From Bolinopsis microptera (taxonomy: Eukaryota > Ctenophora > Tentaculata > Lobata > Bolinopsidae): 64,000 nucleotides of DNA. The position numbers were made by a program, and so were the translations under genes. Position 1 is the first letter of the stretch. Each line of letters opens with the position of its first letter. Where the stretch lies: positions 20,764,828 through 20,828,827 of the forward strand of contig NC_087076.1 of the NCBI RefSeq assembly GCF_026151205.1, read 5' to 3'. Of the stretch, positions 36,510 through 48,300 are shown one piece after another. The notes beneath the pieces are model-generated. The model was not told the DNA's origin and did no database searches. It worked only from the letters and a program-made list of their open reading frames with translations.

Positions 36510-38015
36510 ATGGCTGAAAGGGATATAATCTTATCACTAGACATTGGTACATCAAACATAAAACTTGCTGCTGTTGATAAAAGAGGGGAAATCGTCCGCC
36601 TCCACAAGCGAGCATTAAGACTCAAATGTCCTCAACCTGGTTACCAGGAGATCTGCCCCACTGAGCTGTGGGATGATATTGAAAGTTTGTTTAAGTCGAC
36701 ATGTGAAGGAATAGAATCTCGCATTGCTGCATTAGGTATTTCAACTCACAGGTCTACATTCATCACATGGGAGCGTGACACTGATAACTATCTGCACAAT
36801 TTCATCACATGGGCTGACCAAAGAGCACAGAAGATGTGTGACAACTGGAATAATGCTTATATCGTCAGAATCGGACAATCTATTCTTCAAGCTGTTGGAA
36901 CAGTTGTGGGATCAACTCATATGATCTGCATCGCTAATTTCAAAGTGCAATCAGCTAATGCAATGATGAGATTAAAGTGGGTTATGGAAAACATTGCAGC
37001 TGCTAAACCGCTTCATGACAAAGGAAATCTATGTTTTGGGACCCTTGACACTTGGATTATATATAAACTTACTGGCAAAGCTACTTGGGCCACTGACTAT
37101 ACAAATGCTGCTGCTACCGGTCTTTACGATATGTGGGGTGATAGGTGGTGCCCCGCCATGAGTTGGGTGTTCAGCCTCCCTTTTGGTGCTCTCCCGGAAG
37201 TAAGGAATAGTAATGCTTCATTTGGTCAGATCAGCTCAGAATTAAATCTGGGATTTTCTGCTCCCATCCATGGAATTCTGGCTGACCAACAAGCGTCTGT
37301 GTTTGGTAATCATCTATTTGAAGAAGGAGACGTGAAGCTGTCTCTGGGAACCAGTATTGCTTGTGATAGATTGACAGGATCGTATGTTCATCCAGTGGCT
37401 ATGTCTGTGTATCCTCAAATAGCGTGGAGACTGGCAGGATCAGAAATTGTCTATATGGCTGAGAGTATGACTATGGAATTACGTGGCAAATACTTGGATT
37501 GGTTGGTGTCGGCAAAACTTGTTGACTCGATTAAAGAAATAAATAACATAGCCTTATCTGTGAAATCTAGTGAAACTCCTTTATTCATAAAAAAGGATGG
37601 AGTTAATGAGAAGCCCATCGAGGAATTCATGGTGGAAAAGAGTAATTGTACCAATGCTCACTTCGTCCGGGCAGTCATGGAAGCCCATGTTTTCCGAGCT
37701 AAAATACTTCTTGATGATGTGTTTGATTTCTATGGTCGGACTGATAAGATCATTGTGGATGGGGGTGCCAGCTCATCCCAGTTTATTTTGGAAAGCTTGT
37801 GCGCTGTAACCGGAATTGACGTGTACAGATCAAACTGTGTTGAAGGTGCTTTGATGGGAGCGTTTTATGTAACAGGCTTGGGTTTGGGCTGGTGGAATAC
37901 CTTGGAGGATATCAAGCTATTCACAGAACTCACCCAGATATCTCCCTTAAAAGAAGAGGATGGATGTACGTTATTGGAGAAGTTTAAAAAGTGGAAAACT
38001 CTGACTAATTACTAG
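36510..38015 (+). CDS. GK5: FGGY kinase, glycerol kinase 5-like, copy 2 (divergent)
   Basis: This intronless frame of 501 residues runs from ATG 36510. It has the DIGTSNIK loop (11-18), GISTHRSTFITWERDTDNYL, FGTLDTWIIYKLTGKATWAT, the ADQQAS catalytic-Asp motif and VDGGASSSQFI. It is clearly paralogous to copy 1 but has lost two conserved FGGY landmarks. The AGNGGKALDW-type segment is replaced by MTMELRGKYLDW. The P-F-x-G-x-P-L substrate/hinge segment (VPAFNGVEVPL in copy 1) is replaced by FIKKDGVNEKPIE. The ATP-site GTG is GTS. The open frame is fully intact, so it is probably expressed, but it may be a catalytically weak or regulatory paralogue. Confidence 0.82.
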   Translation: MAERDIILSLDIGTSNIKLAAVDKRGEIVRLHKRALRLKCPQPGYQEICPTELWDDIESLFKSTCEGIESRIAALGISTHRSTFITWERDTDNYLHNFITWADQRAQKMCDNWNNAYIVRIGQSILQAVGTVVGSTHMICIANFKVQSANAMMRLKWVMENIAAAKPLHDKGNLCFGTLDTWIIYKLTGKATWATDYTNAAATGLYDMWGDRWCPAMSWVFSLPFGALPEVRNSNASFGQISSELNLGFSAPIHGILADQQASVFGNHLFEEGDVKLSLGTSIACDRLTGSYVHPVAMSVYPQIAWRLAGSEIVYMAESMTMELRGKYLDWLVSAKLVDSIKEINNIALSVKSSETPLFIKKDGVNEKPIEEFMVEKSNCTNAHFVRAVMEAHVFRAKILLDDVFDFYGRTDKIIVDGGASSSQFILESLCAVTGIDVYRSNCVEGALMGAFYVTGLGLGWWNTLEDIKLFTELTQISPLKEEDGCTLLEKFKKWKTLTNY

Positions 38016-39070
38016 ATTTAAATTTTTATGTATTAATTTCTAATATAGATAAAATAGTGCCAAAGGATACCTCTGACATAATTTCTCGATCAAACTATCT
38101 TCCTTGCATATTTACTTAGTAGTAACTTTCATTTAATAGTACTGAGATAATTTTTACATTATTATGTCATGATAACATTATGCATGATATTTTAAACCAT
38201 ATTATATGTAATTGTAATTATATAAATGACTAATGATTCTGATATAGATGATTAATTCATTTGGTTGGCCAGTACGTATCATCTAGTACGTTTTCATGAA
38301 AACGTACTACATGATTTATGATTTTTAATGATTTTATCACTGTATATGTTCATGTCGTTCAATTATTAAATTTAGATTTTTAGATTTACTTGTATTTTTT
38401 GTAGATTTTATTAGATATGTTATGTAGCGAGATTTTTGTGGTTAATGATTTTGTACTGTATGATTTTATGATATAGGGTTCGTTTTTTACCAGATAACGT
38501 GATATTAGATTTTTACGGTTTTAGATTTTGTACTGCAGATATATAATGATAAATGATAATGTCCTTGTTGTTACTCACATTCTAACTTAGTTACACAATC
38601 TGCATTGTTTTACTCCTACTGAAACTTTTATTTTACTCTAGTAGCTGGTTGTCGTTGAGTGTACACTTCAATGTTCACAATTTTTGACAGCATATATTAC
38701 GTCGGTCTAACCTAATGGCCGAGATACAAAAATCTCAAATTTGCACCTGAGAGCAATTTAGAAATTTCGCCCTGTAGGATTGGGACAACTCATACGAATT
38801 GGTATGATATTCATGATATTGGTTTGAAATGGCCTAATGAAAGACCTTGTGTGGTAAATAATTGTGGACATTGAAGTGTACACTCAACTACTAGAGTAAT
38901 GGCTTTACAGCAGTCTCCCTAATGTCAACAGCTCAAATGACAAATCTCATATTGCATTAATCATAACATCACTGTGTCTACCAATACAATAAATTGTAAA
39001 ATTTTACCTCCCCATTTGACGCTATCATCATGATAGATAGCGTAATAAACGAACTCCTTTTAGTTAAAAA
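38016..39070. other. intergenic, upstream of the RagA/B gene
   Basis: This AT-rich stretch should hold the promoter of the GTPase gene. Apart from the MITE at 38635-38897 I see no recognisable element and no coding exon. Confidence 0.4.
38635..38897. mobile_element. MITE with CTCTAGTAG ends
   Basis: The ends CTCTAGTAG…GAGTGTACACTTCAATGT and their complement at 38858-38897 form an inverted pair, with a 9-bp insertion in the left copy. TA is present outside each end, suggesting a Tc1/mariner-type duplication. It lies about 170 bp upstream of the first ATG of the RagA/B gene. Confidence 0.6.
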
Positions 39071-39146
39071 ATGAAGCGACGCGGTTTTCATGGCTCGGCA
39101 AGAAGCACTCACAAGAAGGTTCTTCTTATGGGTCGAAGCGAAGCAG
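39071..39146 (+). CDS. alternative first exon (1a) of the RagA/B gene
   Basis: ATG 39071 opens MKRRGFHGSARSTHKKVLLM, then GRSEAG. This parallels exon 1b: same P-loop half, same phase 1. It is followed by GCAAGTAAC, a consensus GC-AG donor, so it could splice to exon 2 at 41341 and complete GRSEAGKT. If the GC donor is not used the frame ends two codons later. Either it is an alternative promoter/exon or a dead duplicate of exon 1b. Confidence 0.55.
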
Positions 39147-39575
39147 GCAAGTAACTTAGTAACCATAGTAACCATAGTAACAAGCAAGTAACTTCCTAGC
39201 CTGTCTAGCAAATTTAATCATAATACTTAACATTCTCCCGCAGAATTACAAGAAATTCTAGTAAAATGCAGTAAAATAATAATACGTAGCATTTCAATTT
39301 TCATTACAAAGGGTACAAAGCTATGATATAGGTATATCACGTTTCTAGTAACAGAAATTCAAGCCGCTTGAATTGTTCCATTATGACCGTAAGTCAAATC
39401 ATTAAAAAACGTTTTTTCTTAATGCTTTATTAATTTTGCTTCTATCGTTTAAATTCATTGCAATGATGAGATGTTTAGTTAAGATGATAATTTCAAATTG
39501 AAAGAAGCAAAATTTAATGAGAGATCATCTTTAAAACCAGTGATTCGTAAAAGTTCAAATAAAAATTGAAATAGC

Positions 39576-42500
39576 ATGAAAAAGGGTACAAACGGAAGGA
39601 AAGTATCCGGTAACTATGCCAGTCACGGAAGAGCTAGGCCGGACAAAAAGAAGGTCCTATTAATGGGTCGCAGTGAAGCAGGTATATGGCATGACCTGAA
39701 CCTTCTTCTATAATATCTTGATTTTCGTGGGCAGATCAATTTCTCGCCCAATTATTCTAGTCTTACAGTTTCTCTGGGTTGATGTTTAAAACAATCTGTT
39801 TGATCTATGCTATACTAGCTGGTGTCTTGCATAGGATGTCTTGGGTTTGGAAGCATGAGTCTTCCTTATCGAAATCTAAATTGATTTTACCTCATGATTG
39901 CAACTTTTACTAGAGATTATATCTCTCTGTAAACTTGATAACTATACCTAAATAGTAATGATTAAGAGGTTTAGTTTCTGCAGTACAAGCATCGAATTTT
40001 TAACATTTTTTGGATAGCATAGTAATACATTTTAATTATGATGATTTTATTTATTTATCACAGAATCATATCGGGAGTTTTAATTTAGCAAATAGAGCTA
40101 AAACTGTTTTTATAAAATCTTAATTTAATAACAATAACTCTTTGCTACATAATGTACAACACATGATATGATTTTATTTTGAATATTTAAACGATTATGT
40201 CACACGATGATTGATGATATACAGTATCATGTATATCGTGTTAATTGGAAGTTTCAATAATATCAACTAATTAATGTGTTTAAAACCTCTCCGTTTATAA
40301 TTTATATGCTACAAGCAAGACAAAGTTCAGAATACACGCTTGATAGCTATACTATTATTTTCAAAGTTTCTTTGGGACGCTACAAAAAAACAACTCTGCT
40401 GCTTAAAAAAATACCTGTGTAAACCGTGCATTGAATACTTACGCTTATATTATGTGCATATGCGCATGTTATGTGCGGGAAGTTCAACTACTAGAACTAA
40501 AACTGCTGAGTTGCCAGCAGGGCTTGTACTAAAGTCCGTACTCTACACTGCACTCTACCAATACGCTGAGTTGCGAGCAGGGCTTGTACTTAAGTCCGTA
40601 CTCTGCACTGCACTCTACCAATACGCTGAGTTACGAGCAGGGCTTGTACTAAAGTCCGTGCTCTACACTGCACTCTACCAATACGCTGAGTTGCCAGCAG
40701 GGCTTGTACTAAAGTCCGTACTCTACACTGCACTCTACCAATACGCTGAGTTACGAGCAGGGCTTGTACTAAAGTCCGTGCTCTACACTGCACTCTACCA
40801 ATACGCTGAGTTGCCAGCAGGGCTTGTACTAAAGTCCGTACTCTACACTGCACTCTACCAATACGCTGAGTTTATAAGCCTCGCAATGTCAGCTCTAGCT
40901 TCTTAATTAAGGGCTCATTTATACTCCAATATATTATACATGATACTTCTTTAATAAAGTCCACCCCTTATGCCTTTAATTGGCAGATATCCAACTAGTT
41001 ACACACTTATGTGCTGACTTTAGTTGGCAGATATCCAACTAGTTGCACACTAATGTGCTGACTTTAGTTGGCAGATATCCAACTAGTTACACACTAATGT
41101 GCTGACTTTAGTTGGCAGATATCCAACTAGTTACACACTTATGTGCTGACTTTAGTTGGCAGATATCCAACTAGTTGCACACTAATGTGCTGACTTTAGT
41201 TGGCAGATATCCAACTAGTTGCACACTAATGTGCTGACTTAAGTTGGCAGATATCCAACTAGTTACACACTAATGTGCTGACTTTAATTGGCAGATATCC
41301 AACTAGTTACACACTGATGTACTGACTTGCTGTATCTCAGGTAAGACGAGTATGAGGAGTATTATCTTCGCTAATTACATTGCCAGGGATACCAGGAGGT
41401 TGGGAGCTACTATGGACGTGGAGCAGTCTAACGTCAGGTAACATTCACTCTCATCTAGTGGTAAAAGTAATTTAACATTCGCTGTCATCTAGTGGTAATA
41501 CAGTAATGTAACATTCGCTGTCATCTAGTGGTAAAAGTAATGAGTAATGTAACATTCGCTGTCATCTAGTGATAATACAGTTAGACCCCAATTTACCGCG
41601 CCCCGATTTACAGCAAACCCCGATTTACCAAAAAACCCCGATTTACCGCGACCATTTCCTTTCCCCCAAATAGGGCTTAACATGCATAATGTTAGCAAGC
41701 AAAACCCCGATTTACCGCGAACCCCGATTTACTGCAGATTTTTCCTTTCCCCCAAACTCCGCTGTAAATCGAGGTTTTGCTGTAGTAATGTAACATTCAT
41801 TACCATCTTTAAATGGTAATGGTAATGTCATGATGAAAGTTCCCTCTAGACCATTTCATCGTGTGTTGTTTCATGTTTCATCTATAATAACGGAAACTAT
41901 TTCAGGTTCCTGAATAATCTGGTTCTTAACCTCTGGGATTGTGGTGGACAGGATGCTTTTATGGAGACCTTCTTCACCTCCCAAAAAGATGTCTTGTTCT
42001 CTAATGTTGAAGTAATTACATAACTATTTATTGTTTTTAGTAAGGTTTCAATCAATTTGTTTTTTATGTTAGATTCCAATAGATTCGAGCTGTTAAAAAC
42101 GTATGATATTGTGTCCAGCCTTTAAGAACCAACATCTGATTTTTAAAACAGGTACTGATATTCGTGTTTGACGTCCAAAGTAGCGACGTACAGAAAGATA
42201 TTGAGAAATACCAATCTTGTATAGAAACTGGAATTATGAAGTACAGCCCAGATGCCATGGTAGGTTTCAAATAATCGATGCAGTATTTACACTCAATTTG
42301 TTATTTCATTAAATGGAAACTTAAATTTTTCCACTTTTAAATCTGATATCCCCAACCTGATATTGAACATGGTAGGTGTCGTTTGAGTATACATTTGTAT
42401 TAAAATTGGTAATCGGTATTTCGTGATATCATATCAGTACAGTATCACTGATTACAATTACCGATGATAAGACGAATTCATTTCCCCTTTTTCAGATATT

Positions 42501-44260
42501 CTGTTTGGTCCACAAGATGGACTTGATCCCAAAGGCTCAGCGTGAGATGCTGTTTTCTAAAAGGAAAGAAGAGCTCGAGCATCTGTCAAAACCTCTAAAA
42601 GTATGTATTTGTTTCGTTCGAGCATCTGTCAAAACGCTTAAAGTATGTATTTGTTTCGTGTGTTCTGCTGTTATCTTAGAAACCAATCACTCCAGTTAAA
42701 CAAATTAACTAAAAGAGGGGACCTGACCCCAACCCATGTAGCTGAGACACCTCAAAGCAAGTAGACCAAAGTGGCTCTTGCTTGTGAAAGGTGCATCAAC
42801 TACCCGCCGAAGCGGTGGGTTCCAGAAACAAATTGAGAATCAAGATTTTTCGAACAATCTTCGTATTTAAAATTCGTTCTTGAAATATTATTATTGAACT
42901 CAATAACTGACACTTATTGAATATTGATCGGGAGATAAGATAAGATAACGTCCATCATTTAATTATACTTTTAATTAATTTTTAATTATACTTTTAATTG
43001 TACTACATTGTGTGTCTCTATTATGTTTTTATCAGTAACTCGTTCATCTTGACATGGGCACCGCATTGTGTAAATTATTTAGTTTAAATATCTTATACAA
43101 TATCTATGCTGCATCGAAGCGGGGTAGTAGATACAGTGTTTCGTATCTAGATACATGGTATTTGTCAGATATCTAGATACATGCTATTTGTCAGATATCG
43201 TGTTACGCGACGTCTATTTGGGACGAGACGCTCTACAACGCCTGGAGTAAGATAATGTCCCTTCTCATTCCAAATGTTGGACAGCTCAAACTCAAACTCA
43301 AGAAGTTTGCTGACCATATAAATGCTGACGAGGTGAGCGCTTTAGAGGAATTTGTGAAACATTCCATAGTACCCTATTTCATGAATCATGACCAGTGAAA
43401 CTGTTTCAACTTCTAGCGTTTTATGCGGACAAAATTGTACCTTAAACCTATGAACATTGCCAGCAATGTTTTATTGTAGAAACCTCTAACCAGCTGATAT
43501 ACATATAATATATATATATATAATATATATAATATACCTACCAGGTACTGCTATTCGAGAAAGCTACATTCCTGGTAGTGGCACACCACATGAGGAAGGA
43601 ACACAACGACGCAAATAGATTTGAGAAAATCAGCAACATAATCAAACAATTCAAACTCAGTTGCAATAAGATGCAGAGCTTCTTCAGATCCATCGAGGTT
43701 AGTCTTATAAAATACTTTAACAGTGTATTTAACCGCTTCTTATTTAGTTGTTAATTGAGGTTAGTTTAGTGGATTTGATATTGCTCAATGAAAATTTAGA
43801 TAGTCATTAGTCATCTACAAATCCTATGATTTATTTATATCAGTTACAAAATTAACTTCACTGTGATTGAATTAAAGTACGATATTATCAATTGCAGGTC
43901 AGAAACAGTAGCTTTGCGGCGTACATAGAGCTTTTCACTGCAAATATGTATATAATGGTTGTCATGAGCGACCCTCAGGTAAATAATGTATTTTATAATT
44001 AATATTCGAAATATTGAAAACAGGAATTCCCAGTCTTATGAATATGAGGATTAAAATTTAGTCTAAAAGAGATAAGTGGATGAGTTGTGTTATTTAATTA
44101 ATGTTAATTAATGCTAATTAATGTTAAATAATGTTAATTAATGCAGCCCTAGAGGTAATATTATTTGGATATTTTACAGGTGTGCTCTGCGGCGGTACAG
44201 CTTAACATAAACAACGCTAAGCGCTACTTCAAAGACACCGATCAGTCGGGGACTCAGTGA
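39576..44260 (+). CDS. RRAGA: Ras-related GTP-binding protein RagA/RagB
   Basis: Nine exons chain in phase: 39576-39681, 41341-41437, 41906-42011, 42152-42259, 42496-42600, 43195-43332, 43545-43697, 43898-43978 and 44180-44260 (stop). The product is about 325 residues, close to the 313 of human RagA. The P-loop GRSEAGKT spans the exon 1/2 junction. Switch I is [15 protein letters not shown]3 is [10 protein letters not shown] and G4 is HKMD. The roadblock-type C-terminal half begins [12 protein letters not shown] and ends …[17 protein letters not shown]. RagA/B pairs with RagC/D on the lysosome with Ragulator and recruits TORC1 when amino acids are present. Intron 1 carries two satellites, intron 2 starts with a donor-derived repeat and holds a pogo-like MITE, and the end of exon 5 is duplicated beyond its donor. 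Confidence 0.95.
40505..40870. repeat. 60-bp satellite, six units, in RagA/B intron 1
   Basis: Units begin GCTGAGTTGCCAGCAGGGCT or a variant and recur exactly every 60 bp from 40505 to 40805. Because 60 is divisible by three, the array is open in both directions; the apparent proteins are artefacts. Confidence 0.95.
40980..41331. repeat. 44-bp satellite, eight units, running into the exon 2 acceptor
   Basis: Units TTGGCAGATATCCAACTAGT…CTGACTTTAG start at 40980 and then every 44 bp to 41288. Each unit contains a branch-point-like GCTGAC followed by TTTAG and TTGGCAG, i.e. decoy 3' splice sites. The last unit ends 9 bp before the real acceptor (41340). Confidence 0.93.
41431..41575. repeat. 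donor-proximal repeat in RagA/B intron 2
   Basis: The intron starts GTAACATTCACTCTCATCTA. Three further copies of TAACATTCGCTGTCATCTAG follow at about 41472, 41509 and 41550. The array thus includes the 5' splice site itself. Confidence 0.85.
41578..41782. mobile_element. pogo/Tigger-like MITE
   Basis: The left end is CAGTTAGACCCCAATTTACC and the complement of the right end reads CAGCAAAACCTCGATTTACA. TA is duplicated outside (41576-41577 and 41783-41784). Inside are repeated CCCCGATTTACCGCG motifs. The CAGT-A-A-CC-CGATTTA end is typical of pogo/Tigger elements. Confidence 0.75.
42576..42668 (+). repeat. tandem duplication across the exon 5 donor of RagA/B
   Basis: GAGCATCTGTCAAAAC-CTTAAA-GTATGTATTTGTTTCG (exon end plus donor) occurs at about 42576 and again at about 42618 with two or three substitutions, giving two competing 5' splice sites. 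The first is in phase with exon 6. Confidence 0.85.
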
Positions 44261-45316
44261 TCACGTGACCCAAATATAGCACGGGATCAGGAGATCACAT
44301 GACAAGGAGATCACATGACAAGAGTTCAGGTCCTCCTCCAATAGCCATCCGAACACCAGTTTTGTATTGAACTCAGTGAGTGAAACGATTCGAGTCAGGG
44401 GAGGGGAAGCTATTTGCACGTAGATATCAGATCTATTGTGTACCGCCTGGGGCCTTTTGGTTTTTCATTCGAACTTTCGAAGATTTGGAAAGTTAATCCA
44501 TGAAAGCTCATGTTAGGGATCGTTGCAGTCGAAAGTGTGGGACATGAGTTCTTCAACAAAAAAGGAAAAAAATGTCACTATACTATTAAAAAAAAGTTTT
44601 TAATTTATCAAGGAGACTGTTGCTGTTATGAAATGATCCCTAATCTGTATGAAATTTTAAACTTTTCCGTTATGTCAGCAAATTCAAAATATGAAAACAG
44701 ATTCAAATTGTTAAGCATTTAATTAATATCCGATATTTGTCAAAAATCAATCCGATTAAATTGTAATTTTCAAGTTCTACCAGCAAGGTTTTTATTTTTC
44801 CGGACTTTATCAACGTGTTTGAATCTTAAAATCAGAATTCAATGGCAAAATTAAATTGTAGATACAAAATAAGATCAGTTTTCACTTTGCTTAGAAGTGT
44901 AGAAAGTAACTTCAAACTTTTCTTTTACACTTTAGTTATTGATATGTTGCCATTGGGTCCTGATTTAGTAATTGTTTAAGTTGATCAGGCTAAATGCAGT
45001 GAAATAGTTGTTGTTTTATCTAAGTTTTTTGATAATGATTTGTATAAGTTGATTTTTACGGTTTTTATAATTTATTTCGTCTGCACTCGTTTTCTTCAAA
45101 AGTCCTCTATTGACAAAACCTTATATCACATTTTATTAGTGCACTCGAGCTTTGAACCTCACGGCTCATAATTCATATCCTAAAATAATTTACAAAAGTA
45201 ACTCCACATATGTTTAGAATTACAAATCACGGTTGATCTGACGATAATAACACAAAATTTACCAAATCCTCTGTTTCCTAATAACCCTAATTCCCAATCT
45301 CTCTAATTAGCGGACA
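44261..45316. other. RagA/B 3' region and COPB2 5' region
   Basis: GTGATCACGTGACC and GGAGATCACATGACAAG repeats lie just after the RagA/B stop. The rest is AT-rich with no coding exon. The COPB2 promoter should be here, but I see no distinctive motif. Confidence 0.4.
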
Positions 45317-48300
45317 ATGCCACTACGGTTTGACATAAAGAGAAAGCTCTCTGCTCGATCTGACCGAGTAAAAGCTCTAGATGTCCATGACTCTGAACCT
45401 TGGCTTCTAGTCGCGCTCTACAGGTAACCGGACACGTCCAGTTTAACCGGACACGTCCAGTTTAACCGGACACGTCCAGTTTAACCGGACACGTCCAGTT
45501 TAAGAGTTTAGCTGTTCGGTGGATTGTGTTTAAATTTGAAGATTATAAACCGTTTAATGAAAAAAATCAAGTACCTTAAACATGCTTATCTTGTTTTTCT
45601 CCGTAATTGGAACATGATATTCTAACGCACTTTAACTTCTAATCCAGCTGGTAGACACCCTTTATCATACTAAAAGTAACCAAAAGTAAATAAAAATGTT
45701 ACTAAAGTAACACCATTTCAGTGGGCACCTGAATATCTGGAACTATGAAACACAGAACATTGTTAAAACAATTGAAGCTACCTCTAACGATCTGCCTATA
45801 AGAACTGCCAGATTCATCGAGAGGAAAAGTTGGGTTGTTTGCGGTGAGTTCAACATTAGATGTTCAACATTAGATATTCAACATTAGATATTCAACATTG
45901 GATGTTATGATGCCTATTTAATATGTGCTAATTTATTAAATTAGCTGCTCAATTAGCGGGGAAATATTCGATTAAATTTACTCAACTCCCGATTTTGTAT
46001 TTTGTATACGATTACTTATTGCCTTAAAATATCAGGGTCGGATGATATGGTTATTCGTGTGTACAACTACAACACAATGGACAAAGTGCACTCTTTTGAG
46101 GCTCATGCTGATTATATAAGGTAATTTGAATCAGGTATTATACAAGGCAGATAAATACAAACATTTAAAAGTTTGGATCATGGCTCCTATCTTGTTTTAA
46201 TTAACAATACAACTGTCTCCTTACTACATATGTACCACATAATACGTTTACGTTACAACTACTGTAGTACAATTATACAATATTACAATTACATACCAAA
46301 TCGTGTAAAATAATGATAATTATTTGTAGATCGTGTATTATATTATGTACATTGTATACTGTAAATTGTATACTATCATCATACTGGTATTAAATCACAC
46401 TGCCACTGTTTTGATGTGCAAATAAATGCAAACGTGTGTGTAATATAGTGTTTATTCTATCGAACAAACAACAAGTCTATATACAATTAACTATACATTC
46501 CATTCCAGATGTATATCAGTGCACCCGACCCAATCATTCATCTTGACATCGTCTGATGACATGATGATAAAGTTATGGGATTGGAACAAGAACTGGGCCT
46601 GTACCCAGACCTTTGAGGGGCACACACATTACGTCATGCAGGTTGTGTTCAACCCAAAAGACACCAACACTTTCGCTAGTGCTAGTTTGGACAAAACAAT
46701 CCGGGTAAATCATCCAAGATATTGTTTAGTCTATATTTTCCTTTCCCTAAGTTTTAAAATTTAAAGAACTGAAGAATGTTTTGAGACTGTAATCAAAATT
46801 TGTTTGTAAATTATTATCTACAGTGAACGACTCTAAATAGCCCGGCTTCAGGTATGGCAGATGGGTTCCACCCAACCTAACTTCACCCTGGTGGGTCACG
46901 AGAAAGGGGTCAACTGTTTGGACTACTACCGAGGCGCTGATAAACCTTACCTCATATCGGGAGCTGACGACTTTGTGGCTAAGATCTGGGACTACCAGAA
47001 CAAATCGTGTGTACAGACCCTGGTCGGACACACTCAGAATGTTACCAGCGTCTGCTTCCACGCTGATATGCCTATTATTATAACCGGTACGTGTTATAAT
47101 AATAATGTTATCCTGCTGTAACTAAGAATAACTCTTGTATTTAAGAGGGTTAATAGTCTGAGTATGGATGTATTTATCTAACTACACCATATTAATGTTT
47201 GTGAGTATCTTCTCTTTGTATCCCGGAAGTGGAGTTTTTGGGATTGGTATTTTGGCTGGCGCTTGCGAAGTAAAAAAGATTAAAGATCTGATATTGGTAT
47301 CCTGGTGGCGTGATATCGTGACTTCTGGAGTCTCAGTGTTTACATGCGTCATAATTGTATACATAAGCATGCGAACTGGGGTTTAATTTCAATGTTTGAG
47401 AGTAGATATCACCAGCTTATCTTTCAAATTCCACGTGTAATTCAAGCCGTGGCCGGTTAACCGCATCTTTTTACTAGCAAACATTGTCCAAAATTGTGAC
47501 TCGACGCGCAATCACTCAGCACTAATAGTGTGATGACAGGAGCACGTACCGTTTTGTTTACTATAGCGTAGAATTTTGTAATTAACAGAAAACAACCGGA
47601 AATTGTCATTTTGACGCACAGAAAGCTTACTCTTTTGGGTTTATCTGAATGATAATTATAAGCGTCACCAATACGCTTTTAATTGCATGAGGATATGGCA
47701 CCGGTCACGCGATTATAATTATCCAAACTTAAGCAGTGAGCAACTTTCAGCAGATCTGCTACTTCTACTGAGTTTTGTCTGTGAGAGCATGACTAGAGGA
47801 TGGGTTGGTGGAGAAGGCGAAAGACAAAGTCATTTTCAAGAGTTTAGATGTAGTAAAATGATACGTGGCTCAGTTGCATCTTGCTCACTTCGTGTATTCC
47901 TAGGTTCGGAAGACGGCACGATAAGATTGTGGCACGTAAACACCTACCGACTGGAATTCACCCTGAACTACGGTTTTGAGCGAGTTTGGTGTGTGGCTCA
48001 ACTTCCGGGTTCCAACACACTCAGTATTGGGTATGACGAGGGAGCTATCATGATAAAACTGGGACGGGAGCAGCCGGCCATCACCATGGATAACCAGGGC
48101 AAGATCATCTGGGCTAAACATTCTGAGATTCAGCAGGTACCCGGGCTGTTATGTGATATCTGTTGATCTGATTATTGTTGTGAACACGGACCTACTTCAT
48201 TTATGTATATTGTGTAAATTTGAATGGTTAGGTTAAACCTAAATTCCTGCACCTAGATCTGTAGACGGCTATTCCACGGATTCAAATAACACTCCTGAAT

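Noticed and set aside
40340-40906. 188-codon frame with repeated [20 protein letters not shown]-like units
   Set aside because: The 60-bp satellite is open in several frames on both strands and sits inside RagA/B intron 1; no start context or conserved domain is present.
40980-41331. Regular direct repeats considered as a CRISPR-like array
   Set aside because: Units are contiguous without unique spacers and lie in a eukaryotic intron; the same holds for 13660-14330.
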